Of a stretch of DNA of 54,756 nucleotides, positions 24,086-32,128 are shown one piece after another. Positions within the stretch are counted from its first letter, which is position 1. Each line of letters begins with the position of its first letter. The DNA comes from Parvibaculum sp049651025 (lineage in GTDB: Bacteria; Pseudomonadota; Alphaproteobacteria; Parvibaculales; Parvibaculaceae). The stretch is taken from assembly GCF_049651025.1 (NCBI RefSeq), contig NZ_JBASBH010000027.1:1-54756 (forward strand). Reading direction: 5' to 3'. The position numbers and the translations under genes were made by a program. A model generated the notes under the pieces. It was not told the DNA's origin, made no database searches, and saw nothing but the letters and a program-made list of their open reading frames with translations.

Positions 24086-25057
24086 ATGACCATCAAAGCG
24101 ATCCGTGTGCATAAAACGGGCGGTCCTGAAGTTCTGCAATATGACGATGTGGAGCTTGCCGCCCCCGCTGCCGGTCAGGTCCGTGTACGGAACAAGGCCA
24201 TAGGTCTCAACTTCGTCGAGACCTATTTCCGTTCCGGCCTTTACCCCGTGTCGCTTCCTTTCACGCTTGGCAGCGAAGCCGCAGGCATTGTCGAAGCCGT
24301 GGGCGAAGGCGTCACCAATCTGAAGGTTGGCGACCGCGTGGCTTACAATAGCGGTGGCGCTTATGCCGAGGCGACCAACGTGCCGGCGATCCGCGCCCTT
24401 CCGCTCCCCGATGCCGTGAGCTTTGAAGTTGCCGCAACCCTGCTCCTCAAAGGTGCGACGGCTGAATATCTCCTGCGCCGCACATTCCGCGTCGAGCCCG
24501 GCCAGACGATCCTCTGGCATGCAGCCGCAGGCGGCGTCGGCCTCATCGCAACGCAATGGGCAAAGCATCTGGGATGCACCGTCATCGGCACGGTGGGAAC
24601 GGATGAAAAAGCGGCGCTTGCCCGCGCTCATGGCTGCGACCATGTCATCAACTATCGCAGTGAAAATGTCGCCGAGCGCGTCAAGGAAATCACCGCTGGC
24701 CGAAAAGTCCCCGTCGTCTATGACGGCGTCGGCAAGGACACGTTTCTGGCCTCGCTCGATTGCCTTGCCCCCCGCGGCCTCCTCGTCTCCTTCGGCAATG
24801 CGTCAGGCCCCGTCACCGGCGTCGACCTCGGCATTCTCGCGGCCAAAGGCTCGCTCTATGTGACGCGCCCGACACTCGCGACTTATGCCGCGACGAATGA
24901 AGACTATGCCGAGATCGGCAAGAATGTTTTCGACGTGGTCGCCAAGGGTGCGGTCAAGGTCCAGATCAATCAGCACTACAAACTCGCCGACGCCGCTCAG
25001 GCCCATCGCGACCTTGAAGCGCGCAAGACGACGGGCGCAACCATTCTGGTGCCGTGA
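24086..25057 (+). CDS. NADPH:quinone oxidoreductase (zeta-crystallin-like)
   Basis: The 323-residue protein is a zinc-free medium-chain dehydrogenase/reductase. It shows IKAIRVHKTGGPEVLQYDDV at the N-terminus, the nucleotide-binding AAAGGVGLIATQWAKHLGC and the typical GLNFVETYFRSGLYP substrate region. Absence of the catalytic-zinc Cys/His ligands supports the quinone oxidoreductase branch. It likely reduces quinones by one electron with NADPH. Length is standard. Its stop TGA overlaps the ATG of the next gene (TGATG at 25055-25059), so the two are translationally coupled. Confidence 0.93.
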   Translation: MTIKAIRVHKTGGPEVLQYDDVELAAPAAGQVRVRNKAIGLNFVETYFRSGLYPVSLPFTLGSEAAGIVEAVGEGVTNLKVGDRVAYNSGGAYAEATNVPAIRALPLPDAVSFEVAATLLLKGATAEYLLRRTFRVEPGQTILWHAAAGGVGLIATQWAKHLGCTVIGTVGTDEKAALARAHGCDHVINYRSENVAERVKEITAGRKVPVVYDGVGKDTFLASLDCLAPRGLLVSFGNASGPVTGVDLGILAAKGSLYVTRPTLATYAATNEDYAEIGKNVFDVVAKGAVKVQINQHYKLADAAQAHRDLEARKTTGATILVP

Positions 25058-26013
25058 TGCGCGCTGCATTCGCGCTCGCCATCTTTTTCGCGATGGGAGC
25101 AATGATGCAGGCAAAGTCGGCAACCACATGGGCCGAACAACAGGTCTCGGTCGACGGCGGCCTCGCCCCGCTCCACGGCACGCTCACCACGCCGTCTGGC
25201 TCCGCGCCGGTGGATGCAATGCTCATCCTCCCCGGCTCGGGGCCAACCGATCGCAACGGCAATTTTCCCGGCGCGACCAACAACAGCCTCTTGCTGCTTG
25301 CGCATGATCTTGGCGCCAACGGAATTGCATCGCTTCGAATTGACAAGAGAGGCGTCGGCGAAAGCGCAAAGGCGGCACCGCCCGAACAGGATCTGCGTCT
25401 GACGACTTACGTGGACGACGCCGTCAAATGGGCGACGTTTCTGGCGGCGCAGAAAAATATCCGCCGCGTCTTTCTCCTCGGCCATAGCGAAGGCGCACTC
25501 ATCGCAACGCTTGCGGCGGAACAGAAACCTGTCGCGGGTCTCATCCTGATCGCCGGAGCCGGCAGGCCTGCGCCCATACTGCTCCGCGAGCAACTGGCGG
25601 CCATCGGCCCGATCGGCCCGCTTCAGGAGCAGGCGAAAAACATTCTGAAGAAACTCGAGGCCGGACAAACCGTCGCCGACGTGCCGCCCGAACTCGCAGC
25701 CCTCTTCCGGCCGAGCGTGCAGCCCTATCTGATTTCCTGGTTCAAATACGATCCCGTCCGCGAACTCTCAAAGCTCTCGATACCGACGCTGATCGTGCAA
25801 GGCAGCAACGATCTCCAGGTCAGCATCACCGATGCGCAGCGCCTCGTCAGCGCCCGGCAAGGCATCAACTATCTGGTGATCGACAATATGAACCACGTCC
25901 TGAAAACGGCGCCCGCCGACCGCGCCGGCAATACGCGGCTCTATGCCGTTCCCGACGCGCCGCTCGCGCCCGGCCTCTCTTCAGGCATCGCAGAGTTTGT
26001 CCGCACGCATTAA
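25057..26013 (+). CDS. Secreted alpha/beta hydrolase
   Basis: The 318-residue protein has a plausible Sec signal peptide (MRAAFALAIFFAMGAMMQAK, cut near SAT-TW). The hydrolase fold is shown by LILPGSGPTDRNGNFPG (oxyanion hole region), the nucleophile elbow GHSEGA (Ser144), an acid GSNDLQV and the catalytic His in NMNHVLK. It is close to a family of periplasmic serine hydrolases of unknown substrate. It starts within the stop codon of the oxidoreductase gene and ends at a bidirectional terminator shared with rho. Confidence 0.88.
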   Translation: MRAAFALAIFFAMGAMMQAKSATTWAEQQVSVDGGLAPLHGTLTTPSGSAPVDAMLILPGSGPTDRNGNFPGATNNSLLLLAHDLGANGIASLRIDKRGVGESAKAAPPEQDLRLTTYVDDAVKWATFLAAQKNIRRVFLLGHSEGALIATLAAEQKPVAGLILIAGAGRPAPILLREQLAAIGPIGPLQEQAKNILKKLEAGQTVADVPPELAALFRPSVQPYLISWFKYDPVRELSKLSIPTLIVQGSNDLQVSITDAQRLVSARQGINYLVIDNMNHVLKTAPADRAGNTRLYAVPDAPLAPGLSSGIAEFVRTH

Positions 26014-26044
26014 AAAAGGGCGACCCCATCAAGGCCGCCCTTTT
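26014..26044. terminator. Bidirectional terminator between hydrolase gene and rho
   Basis: A 9-bp stem (26014-26022 AAAAGGGCG with 26036-26044 CGCCCTTTT) closes a 13-base loop. A-run on one side and T-run on the other give a U tract in both directions. It sits between convergent genes, immediately after the hydrolase stop. Confidence 0.85.
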
Positions 26045-26067
26045 CATATCCGCGCGTGATGCGCTGA

Positions 26068-27333
26068 TTACGTATTCATCGAGTCGAAGAACTCGCCATT
26101 GCTCTTGGTCTGCTTGAGCTTGTCGAGCAGGAACTCGACGGCGTCGACCGTGCCCATCGGGTTGAGGATACGGCGCAGCACATACATCTTGGAGAGCGTC
26201 GCCTTGTCGACGAGCAGCTCTTCCTTGCGTGTGCCGGACTTCAGAATGTCCATGGCCGGGAAGACGCGCTTGTCGGCGATCTTGCGGTCGAGAACAATTT
26301 CCGAGTTACCCGTGCCCTTGAACTCTTCGAAGATGACTTCGTCCATGCGCGAGCCCGTATCGATCAGGGCCGTCGCGATGATGGTGAGCGAACCGCCTTC
26401 TTCGATATTGCGCGCGGCGCCGAAGAAGCGCTTGGGGCGCTGCAAGGCGTTTGCATCGACACCACCCGTCAGCACCTTGCCCGAGGACGGGACGACGGTG
26501 TTGTAGGCGCGGCCGAGACGCGTGATCGAGTCGAGCAGAATGACCACGTCGCGGCCATGCTCGACAAGGCGCTTTGCCTTCTCGATCACCATTTCGGCAA
26601 CCTGAACGTGGCGCACGGCAGGCTCGTCGAACGTGGACGAGATGACCTCGCCCTTCACCGAACGCTGCATGTCCGTCACTTCTTCCGGACGCTCATCGAT
26701 CAGCAGAACGATCAGATAGCATTCGGGATGATTGGTCGTGATCGAATGGGCGATGTTCTGAAGAAGAACCGTCTTGCCGGTACGCGGCGGCGCGACGATC
26801 AATCCGCGCTGGCCCTTGCCGAGCGGTGCGACAATGTCGATGAGGCGCGAGGAGCGATCCTTCAGCGTTGGATCGGCCACTTCCATCTCGAGTTTTTCAT
26901 CGGGATAGAGCGGCGTCAGATTGTCGAAGTGAACTTTGTGACGAGCCTTTTCCGGGCTCTCGAAATTGACGGTGCTCACCTTGAGGAGCGCGAAATAGCG
27001 TTCGCCGTCTTTCGGGCTGCGGATTTCACCCTCGACCGTGTCGCCGGTGCGGAGCGAGAAGCGGCGGATCTGAGAGGGTGAAACATAGATGTCGTCGGGG
27101 CCAGGCAGATAGTTTGCTTCCGGCGATCGTAGGAAGCCGAAGCCGTCGGAGAGAACCTCGACGACGCCTTCGCCGATGATATCGATACCCTGTTCGGCAT
27201 ATTGCTTCAGGATCGCGAACATCATGTCCTGCGTTCGGAGCGTGGAGGCGTTTTCCACCTGAAGCTCCTCGGCGATTTTCAAGAGTTCGGTCGGCCCTTT
27301 GGCCTTGAGGTCCTGCAGTTTGATCTGCGGCAT
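26068..27333 (-). CDS. rho: Transcription termination factor Rho
   Basis: The 421-residue hexameric RNA helicase ends untranslated transcripts. The N-terminal Rho domain (LQDLKAKGPTELLKIAEEL), the RNA-binding cold-shock-like part with GFGFLRSPEANYLPGPDDIYVSPSQIR, the Walker A APPRTGKT (181-188), Walker B VVILLDSITRLGRAYN, the Q-loop and R-loop regions and the KRFFGAARNIEEGGSLTI segment are all clear. The start at 27333 (MPQIKLQDLK) matches the family and gives the normal length; an open frame continues upstream without support. About 287 bp of leader separate it from hemJ, which could hold rho autoregulation. Confidence 0.98.
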   Translation of the reverse strand: MPQIKLQDLKAKGPTELLKIAEELQVENASTLRTQDMMFAILKQYAEQGIDIIGEGVVEVLSDGFGFLRSPEANYLPGPDDIYVSPSQIRRFSLRTGDTVEGEIRSPKDGERYFALLKVSTVNFESPEKARHKVHFDNLTPLYPDEKLEMEVADPTLKDRSSRLIDIVAPLGKGQRGLIVAPPRTGKTVLLQNIAHSITTNHPECYLIVLLIDERPEEVTDMQRSVKGEVISSTFDEPAVRHVQVAEMVIEKAKRLVEHGRDVVILLDSITRLGRAYNTVVPSSGKVLTGGVDANALQRPKRFFGAARNIEEGGSLTIIATALIDTGSRMDEVIFEEFKGTGNSEIVLDRKIADKRVFPAMDILKSGTRKEELLVDKATLSKMYVLRRILNPMGTVDAVEFLLDKLKQTKSNGEFFDSMNT

Positions 27334-27620
27334 TGGCGGGAAAGTCTTTCTTTTTGGAAACGAAGGTCCGGGAATCTCGGAAAATGACGGAGCCGGAAGT
27401 CTGTTGGATAGATCAGTCTGGGGAGAGGCTCTTTGCCTTGCCTGCCACAACGCGTTCTATGCGCGTCCGGTTTTCGTCCCCGCTCTTCCCGCGATCATCG
27501 CCCGTATTCAGGGCCTGCGGATAAGTCGGTAAACGTCAGGAAGACCGCCGGAAGAACTCCGGCTCGTAAAAGCATATAAGCCCTCGCCTCGCGGAGAGCA
27601 AACGGAATTTATCAGGCCAA

Positions 27621-28067
27621 TCAGAAGGGTTTGACGATGACCAGGATCACGATGAAGACGACGAGAACCGGCGGGACCTCATTGACGATACGATAAAACC
27701 GCGCCGGACGCTTGTTCCGGTCGGCATCGAAATCCTTGCGCCAGCGGGCAAAAAGCCCGTGAACCGCCGTCATCAGTATGACCAGCGTCAGCTTGGCGTG
27801 AAACCAGCCCTGCCCCAGCAGATCGGGGTTTGCCCAGATCATCAGCCCGCCGAAGACGAAAGCCGCGATCATTGCCGGATTGATGATGCCGCGCAGAAGC
27901 CTGCGCTCCATAATCTTGAAAGTCTCGGACTTGTCGGAGCCGATCCCGGCCTCTGCGTGATAGACGAAAAGCCGCGGCAGATAGGCCATGCCCGCCATCC
28001 AGAAGATGACCGAGATGACGTGAAGCGCCTTGATCCAGAGATAGGCCCCGACCAGAAACTCGCTCAT
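27621..28067 (-). CDS. hemJ: Protoporphyrinogen IX oxidase HemJ
   Basis: The 148-residue membrane protein has four hydrophobic helices. It has the HemJ start YLWIKALHVISVIFWMAGMAYLPRLFVYHA, seen at residues 8-37, with the conserved His of helix 1, and ends with VNEVPPVLVVFIVILVIVKPF. HemJ is the oxygen-independent protoporphyrinogen oxidase used by most alphaproteobacteria that lack HemG/HemY; it makes protoporphyrin IX for ferrochelatase. The ATG at 28067 overlaps the hemH stop (ATGA), so the two are translationally coupled. This placement beside hemH and hemE strongly supports the function. Confidence 0.93.
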   Translation of the reverse strand: MSEFLVGAYLWIKALHVISVIFWMAGMAYLPRLFVYHAEAGIGSDKSETFKIMERRLLRGIINPAMIAAFVFGGLMIWANPDLLGQGWFHAKLTLVILMTAVHGLFARWRKDFDADRNKRPARFYRIVNEVPPVLVVFIVILVIVKPF

Positions 28068-29092
28068 GCCCTGTTTTCCTCCCCACAAGGCCTGCCCGCC
28101 GCTTCTTCGGGACAAAGCAGCCCATTGCCTGCCCGGGCCTCGTTGACCAGCCGGGCAAGCCCCCCGATGAACCCCGGATGGGTGCCAAGAGCCGCCACCC
28201 GTACATATTTGGGCACGCCGTGATCGGCAGCGAGCTTTCCATATTCCTTGTCGAGCTCGACCAGCGTTTCGGAATGTTCCGAGACGAATGCGATCGGCAC
28301 GACGATGAGGCTTTTGCCCTCATGCCCCGCCTGCTCGATTTTCGTATCCGTCGCCGGCCCGATCCATTCCATCGGCCCGACCCGGCTTTGATAGGTCGTC
28401 ACCCAGTCGAAAGGTCCGCCGCCCACGCCCGCCATAACGGCGGCGCAGGTAGCCTCAACCTGGGTCTGATAGGGGTCGCCAGCTTCGATGACGCGTTTGG
28501 GCAGCCCATGTGCCGAGAAGAGGATGCGAAACTCGTCACGCGTCGGGAATTCGCTGATGGCGGCACGAAGAAGCGCGACATGAGCCTCGATGAAGCCTGC
28601 ATCCACCGGATAGCAGCAAACTGTCCGCGGCCGGGTGTGAAGCCCCGCCGCTTTCGCAGCCCGGTCCCAGTCCTTCAGCGATGATGCCGTTGTCGTCGAC
28701 GAATATTGCGGATAGAGCGGCAGCAGGACGACCTCGTCCGGCGCCCATGCCTTCACCGCGCGCGCCGTATCGGCGGCGAAAGGTTTCCAGTAACGCATCG
28801 AAATGAATGCGCGCACATCAGTTGTCTCATTGCCGAGGGCCGCTTCCAGCGCGCGCGCCTGGTCTTCGGTCAGCGGCAGAATGGGCGAACGGCCACCAAT
28901 CTGCGCATAGATTTCCCGGGCAATGGGCGCACGCCGCCGCGAAACGATCCTTGCAATCAGCCAGCGAAAAGGTTGCGGTACGCGAATGATGGCGGGATCG
29001 CTGAAAAGATTGAACAGGAACGGCTCCACAGCCTCGGGGCCATCCGGGCCGCCGAGATTGAAAAGCACCACCGCAACCTTGCGTGCCCGCAT
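28064..29092 (-). CDS. hemH: Ferrochelatase
   Basis: The 342-residue enzyme inserts Fe2+ into protoporphyrin IX, the last step of haem synthesis. Family motifs are VVLFNLGGPDGPEAV, the PLYPQYSSTTTAS loop, LFSAHGLPKRVIEAGDPY (catalytic His) and IVVPIAFVSEHSETL. The start ATG at 29092 overlaps the hemE stop (TGATG), which makes it preferable to the ATG at 29104. Its own stop overlaps hemJ. Gene order hemE-hemH-hemJ forms a coupled haem operon next to the origin. Confidence 0.97.
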   Translation of the reverse strand: MRARKVAVVLFNLGGPDGPEAVEPFLFNLFSDPAIIRVPQPFRWLIARIVSRRRAPIAREIYAQIGGRSPILPLTEDQARALEAALGNETTDVRAFISMRYWKPFAADTARAVKAWAPDEVVLLPLYPQYSSTTTASSLKDWDRAAKAAGLHTRPRTVCCYPVDAGFIEAHVALLRAAISEFPTRDEFRILFSAHGLPKRVIEAGDPYQTQVEATCAAVMAGVGGGPFDWVTTYQSRVGPMEWIGPATDTKIEQAGHEGKSLIVVPIAFVSEHSETLVELDKEYGKLAADHGVPKYVRVAALGTHPGFIGGLARLVNEARAGNGLLCPEEAAGRPCGEENRA

Positions 29093-30144
29093 CAGCCTCT
29101 CCATCCGCGCACAATATCGACAAGCTCCGCCACGTGATCCGGCGGCGTTTGCGGCACAATGCCGTGGCCCAGATTGAAGATGAAGGGCCCTTGTCCGAGT
29201 TCGCGGAGAATATGCTCGATCCCGCGCCGCATTTCCGGCCCGCCCGCAACCAGCAACAGCGGGTCCAGATTACCTTGTACGCAGCCCAGCGATTGCAGTT
29301 CACGCCGCGCCCAGGCAGGCGCGACGCCCGTATCGAGGCTCAGACCGTTGATCCCCGTTTCGCGGAAATAATCGACGGCCATCGATCCGGCGCCACGCGG
29401 AAAACCAATAATCGAAATGTCGGGAAACTGGGCCTTCAACGCGGCGACGATCCGCTTCATCGGCTCCAGAGCAAAGCGCCGAAACGGCAGTTCCGGCAGG
29501 CTACCGGCCCAAGTATCGAAAATCTGCAGGACTTCAGCGCCTGCCTTCACCTGCGCGCCAAGATGCAGGATCGTTGCTTCGACCAGAAGATCGATGAGCT
29601 TCTGGAATTCGTCTGGCGCTCGATAGGCCCATGCCTTGGTCGCGCCTTGATCTGGAGAGCCCTTGCCGCCGACCATGTAAGTCGCAACCGTCCATGGCGC
29701 GCCTGCAAAGCCGATCAGCGTCGTCTCAGCCGGAAGGCTTTTGCGGAGACGCCGCACCGTTTCATAAACCGGCGCGAGATGAGGAACGACGCGCGTGAGA
29801 TCGAGCTTTGCCAGTTCTTCGACGCGTGTAATCGGTTCGAGCACCGGCCCCTCGCCTTCGACGAAGGACACCTTCTGCCCGAGCCCGTCGGGGATCACGA
29901 GAATGTCTGAAAAGAGGATCGACGCATCGAAGCCGTAACGACGGATCGGCTGCAAGGTCACTTCCTCGGCAAGCTCTGGCGTATAGCAGAGATTGAGGAA
30001 GCTTCCTGCTTGTGCCCGGGTCTTTTTGTATTCGGGCAGATAGCGTCCGGCCTGACGCATCAGCCAGATCGGCGCCTGGTCCAGCACTTCGCCCTTGAGC
30101 GCCCGGATGAGCCTTTTCTGAGGTGCTCCGATCTCGTGACTCAC
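29092..30144 (-). CDS. hemE: Uroporphyrinogen decarboxylase
   Basis: The 350-residue TIM-barrel enzyme converts uroporphyrinogen III to coproporphyrinogen III. The conserved N-terminal APIWLMRQAGRYLPEYKKTR region, FSDILVIPDGLG (active-site Asp), GFAGAPWTVATYMVGGKG and the C-terminal GPFIFNLGHGIVPQTPPDHV are all present. It starts at GTG (30144) with GAGGA 8 bases upstream, read from the minus strand. hemE is the classical left flank of the alphaproteobacterial chromosome origin, and the origin-like gap lies directly upstream. Confidence 0.98.
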   Translation of the reverse strand: MSHEIGAPQKRLIRALKGEVLDQAPIWLMRQAGRYLPEYKKTRAQAGSFLNLCYTPELAEEVTLQPIRRYGFDASILFSDILVIPDGLGQKVSFVEGEGPVLEPITRVEELAKLDLTRVVPHLAPVYETVRRLRKSLPAETTLIGFAGAPWTVATYMVGGKGSPDQGATKAWAYRAPDEFQKLIDLLVEATILHLGAQVKAGAEVLQIFDTWAGSLPELPFRRFALEPMKRIVAALKAQFPDISIIGFPRGAGSMAVDYFRETGINGLSLDTGVAPAWARRELQSLGCVQGNLDPLLLVAGGPEMRRGIEHILRELGQGPFIFNLGHGIVPQTPPDHVAELVDIVRGWRG

Positions 30145-30232
30145 AGGTTCGTCCTCTTCCTTAAATCTTAGAATCTAGGTGGTGGTAGTTGAGGATGGCT
30201 GTGCGTTTCGGGGATCAAAACTTCGCCCTGTT

Positions 30233-30241
30233 TGATCCACA
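30233..30241 (+). promoter_or_regulatory. DnaA-box-like site
   Basis: TGATCCACA differs from the TTATCCACA consensus by one base, at position 2. It is the best match in the origin-like region and has the same form as the Caulobacter moderate-affinity boxes. Confidence 0.6.
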
Positions 30242-30360
30242 GCCAGACCGGGGCGGCGTTGAGGCATCCCGCAGTCCCCTCTCTATCGCATGCCCTGTGC
30301 AAAAATTCAGCAAGGCAGACTGACGCGCCGATAAAAACCATATCCGGCAGCAATTCTGCC

Positions 30361-30369
30361 TGTGGATCG
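30361..30369 (-). promoter_or_regulatory. DnaA-box-like site
   Basis: On the minus strand this reads CGATCCACA, one base from the site at 30233 and two from the consensus. It lies about 130 bp from it in opposite orientation. Confidence 0.5.
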
Positions 30370-30402
30370 TTCCGACGTGGAAAGAGTGAATAGTGGGGAT
30401 TG

Positions 30403-30523
30403 TTGGTAGGGCCGCCGCGCCTTGAGGATTTATCCCCGGATTTCAGCGCAGTCCTTCAGTTTTTTGCACCCGTCTATCGAACGGTGGAGCGAAAGCACAC
30501 AAACTGTATGGCTTGGTAGGGCC
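30403..30523 (+). repeat. 11-bp direct repeat in the origin-like region
   Basis: TTGGTAGGGCC occurs at 30403-30413 and 30513-30523, exactly 110 bp apart, in the same orientation. It may bind an origin factor. No third exact copy was seen in the gap. Confidence 0.6.
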
Positions 30524-30700
30524 ACCTCGAAAAACCAGACTTGCCCCCGTTAATCACAGATTTCCACAGGCTAGGCAACATGTTCCTGCATGGCACATTG
30601 CTGGAAAAACCGCGGGTTGGAAAAATGCTGGCAAGGGGATGGTGCCGTCGCTAGCTTGAGCCGCGTTCGTGGCGCTTGGCCCGGATGTATGAGGATCAGC

Positions 30701-31525
30701 ATGACGGCCAGACGCGTTTTCCACCTCCACCTCGTTTCCGACGCGACCGGCGAAACGCTGAACGCGGTCGCGCGCGCGGCCTGTGCGCAATATGAAGACG
30801 CCCAGCCCATCGAGCATGTCTATGCGCTGGTCCGCGGCCCCAAGCAGCTCGAGCGCGTGCTGACCGAAATCGAGGCGGCGCCCGGCATGGTCATGTTCAC
30901 AATGGTCAATGTGGAACTGCGCCAGCGCCTCGAAGCGCGCTGCCTCGAGCTTCAGACGCCCTGCATCTCGGTTCTTGACCCCGTGATGGTCGCGCTTGGC
31001 ACTTATCTGGGCAAGGAATCGTCCCACAAGCCCGGTTCGCAGCACACGATGAACGCCGAATATTTCGGCCGCATCGAGGCGCTGAACTACACCATGGCCC
31101 ATGATGACGGGCAGTCGGCGGGCGATCTCGATCAGGCGGACATCATTCTGGTCGGCGTCAGCCGCACGTCGAAGACGCCGACATGCATCTATCTGGCAAA
31201 TCGCGGCATCAAGGCGGCGAATATCCCCATCGTGCCCGGCGTCGTCCTGCCGCCAGATCTTGAAACTGCAAAGCACCCCCTCATCGTCGGCCTGACGACG
31301 AGCCCCGATCGCCTGATCGCGATCCGCAAGAACCGCCTCCTCTCGCTTCACGAAAATACCGAGACGAGCTACGTCAATCACGATGCGGTGGATGAGGAAG
31401 TCGCCTTTGCCCGCCGCCTTTGCGCGCGCCACGGCTGGCCGGTGATCGACGTCACGCGGCGCTCCATCGAAGAAACGGCGGCTGCCGTGCTGAACCTCTA
31501 CAATGAACGTCAGAAAGTGATTTGA
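30701..31525 (+). CDS. Pyruvate, phosphate dikinase regulatory protein (DUF299)
   Basis: The 274-residue protein is a bifunctional serine/threonine kinase and phosphorylase of the PPDK/PEP-synthase regulator family. It opens VFHLHLVSDATGETLNAV and has the P-loop VGVSRTSKTPTCIYLA (about residues 151-166), VPGVVLPPDL, GLTTSPDRLIAIRKNRL and the terminal RSIEETAAAVLNLY. It should control pyruvate dikinase or PEP synthase by ADP-dependent phosphorylation. The ATG at 30701 is preceded by GAGG 6-7 bases upstream. This is the RP001 homologue flanking the origin in related bacteria. Confidence 0.95.
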   Translation: MTARRVFHLHLVSDATGETLNAVARAACAQYEDAQPIEHVYALVRGPKQLERVLTEIEAAPGMVMFTMVNVELRQRLEARCLELQTPCISVLDPVMVALGTYLGKESSHKPGSQHTMNAEYFGRIEALNYTMAHDDGQSAGDLDQADIILVGVSRTSKTPTCIYLANRGIKAANIPIVPGVVLPPDLETAKHPLIVGLTTSPDRLIAIRKNRLLSLHENTETSYVNHDAVDEEVAFARRLCARHGWPVIDVTRRSIEETAAAVLNLYNERQKVI

Positions 31526-31534
31526 GTTCTCGTC

Positions 31535-32128
31535 ATGGTCGCCTCTCCGCTCATACTTGCTTCCGGTAGCGCGGTCCGCGCGACCCTCATGCGCAATGCA
31601 GGCCTTGCCTTCACCGTGCAGGATTCGCGCGTCGATGAAGATGCCGTGAAACAAAACTTCGCTGGCGGCGATGCTGACGCCCTGGCCTGCCGTCTTGCCG
31701 AGGAAAAAGCCCTGGCCGTCAGCCGGGCCGAAGCCGGAAGCCTTGTCGTCGGCGCGGACCAGATTCTCTCCTGCGACGGTGCGCGTTTCGACAAGCCGCG
31801 CGACATGGCCGAGGCCCGCGCAAATCTGCAGCGTTTTCGCGCGCGCACGCATATCCTGCATAGTGGTGTCGTTCTCGCCCTTGATGGCGAGATCGTCTGG
31901 CGTCACTCCGCTCAGGCTCATCTGACCATGCGTGAATTTTCGGACGGATTTCTGGACTGGTATCTCGACAAGCTCGGCGAGAAGGTCCGCACCAGCGTCG
32001 GCTGCTATCAGCTTGAAGGGCCGGGCATCCAGCTTTTCGACAAGATCGAGGGCGACTATTTCACCATTCTCGGCCTGCCCATGCTGCCGCTGCTTGGCGA
32101 GCTGCGGCGGCGTCAGGTGGTGCAGTGA
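31535..32128 (+). CDS. maf: Maf-family nucleotide pyrophosphatase
   Basis: The 197-residue protein has the Maf signature: LILASGSAVRATLMRNAGL at the N-terminus, GADQILSCDGARFDKPRDMAEA, and the C-terminal CYQLEGPGIQLFDKIEGDYF followed by GLPMLPLLGELR. Maf proteins hydrolyse modified or canonical nucleoside triphosphates and can inhibit septation when overproduced. The start follows the PPDK regulator by 9 bp and its stop overlaps the aroE start (TGATG), so it is within a coupled run of genes from the origin rightward. Confidence 0.95.
   Translation: MVASPLILASGSAVRATLMRNAGLAFTVQDSRVDEDAVKQNFAGGDADALACRLAEEKALAVSRAEAGSLVVGADQILSCDGARFDKPRDMAEARANLQRFRARTHILHSGVVLALDGEIVWRHSAQAHLTMREFSDGFLDWYLDKLGEKVRTSVGCYQLEGPGIQLFDKIEGDYFTILGLPMLPLLGELRRRQVVQ

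Larger units (their letters stand above)
30145..30700. other. Putative chromosome replication origin (oriC)
   Basis: This 556-bp non-coding gap lies between divergent hemE and the PPDK-regulator (RP001/DUF299) gene, the place of the Caulobacter and Rickettsia origins. It has several DnaA-box-like 9-mers: TGATCCACA (30233-30241, +), CGATCCACA (30361-30369, -), TTATCCCCG (30430-30438, +), TGATCCCCG (30209-30217, -), and weaker TTAATCACA (30550-30558) and ATTTCCACA (30560-30568). The form with G at position 2 is that described for Caulobacter. An 11-bp direct repeat is listed separately. One GANTC site (30171-30175) is present; no TTAA-N7-TTAA CtrA box was found. Replication function is inferred, not shown. 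Confidence 0.72.

Noticed and set aside
30161..30175. TTAA with GAATC near hemE as a CtrA/CcrM-type control site
   Set aside because: The second TTAA is missing and only a single GANTC is present, so this is not a clear regulatory cluster.
30554..31921. Long leftward open frame opposite the PPDK regulator and maf
   Set aside because: Antisense shadow of two certain genes in GC-rich DNA; no start signal and no family match.
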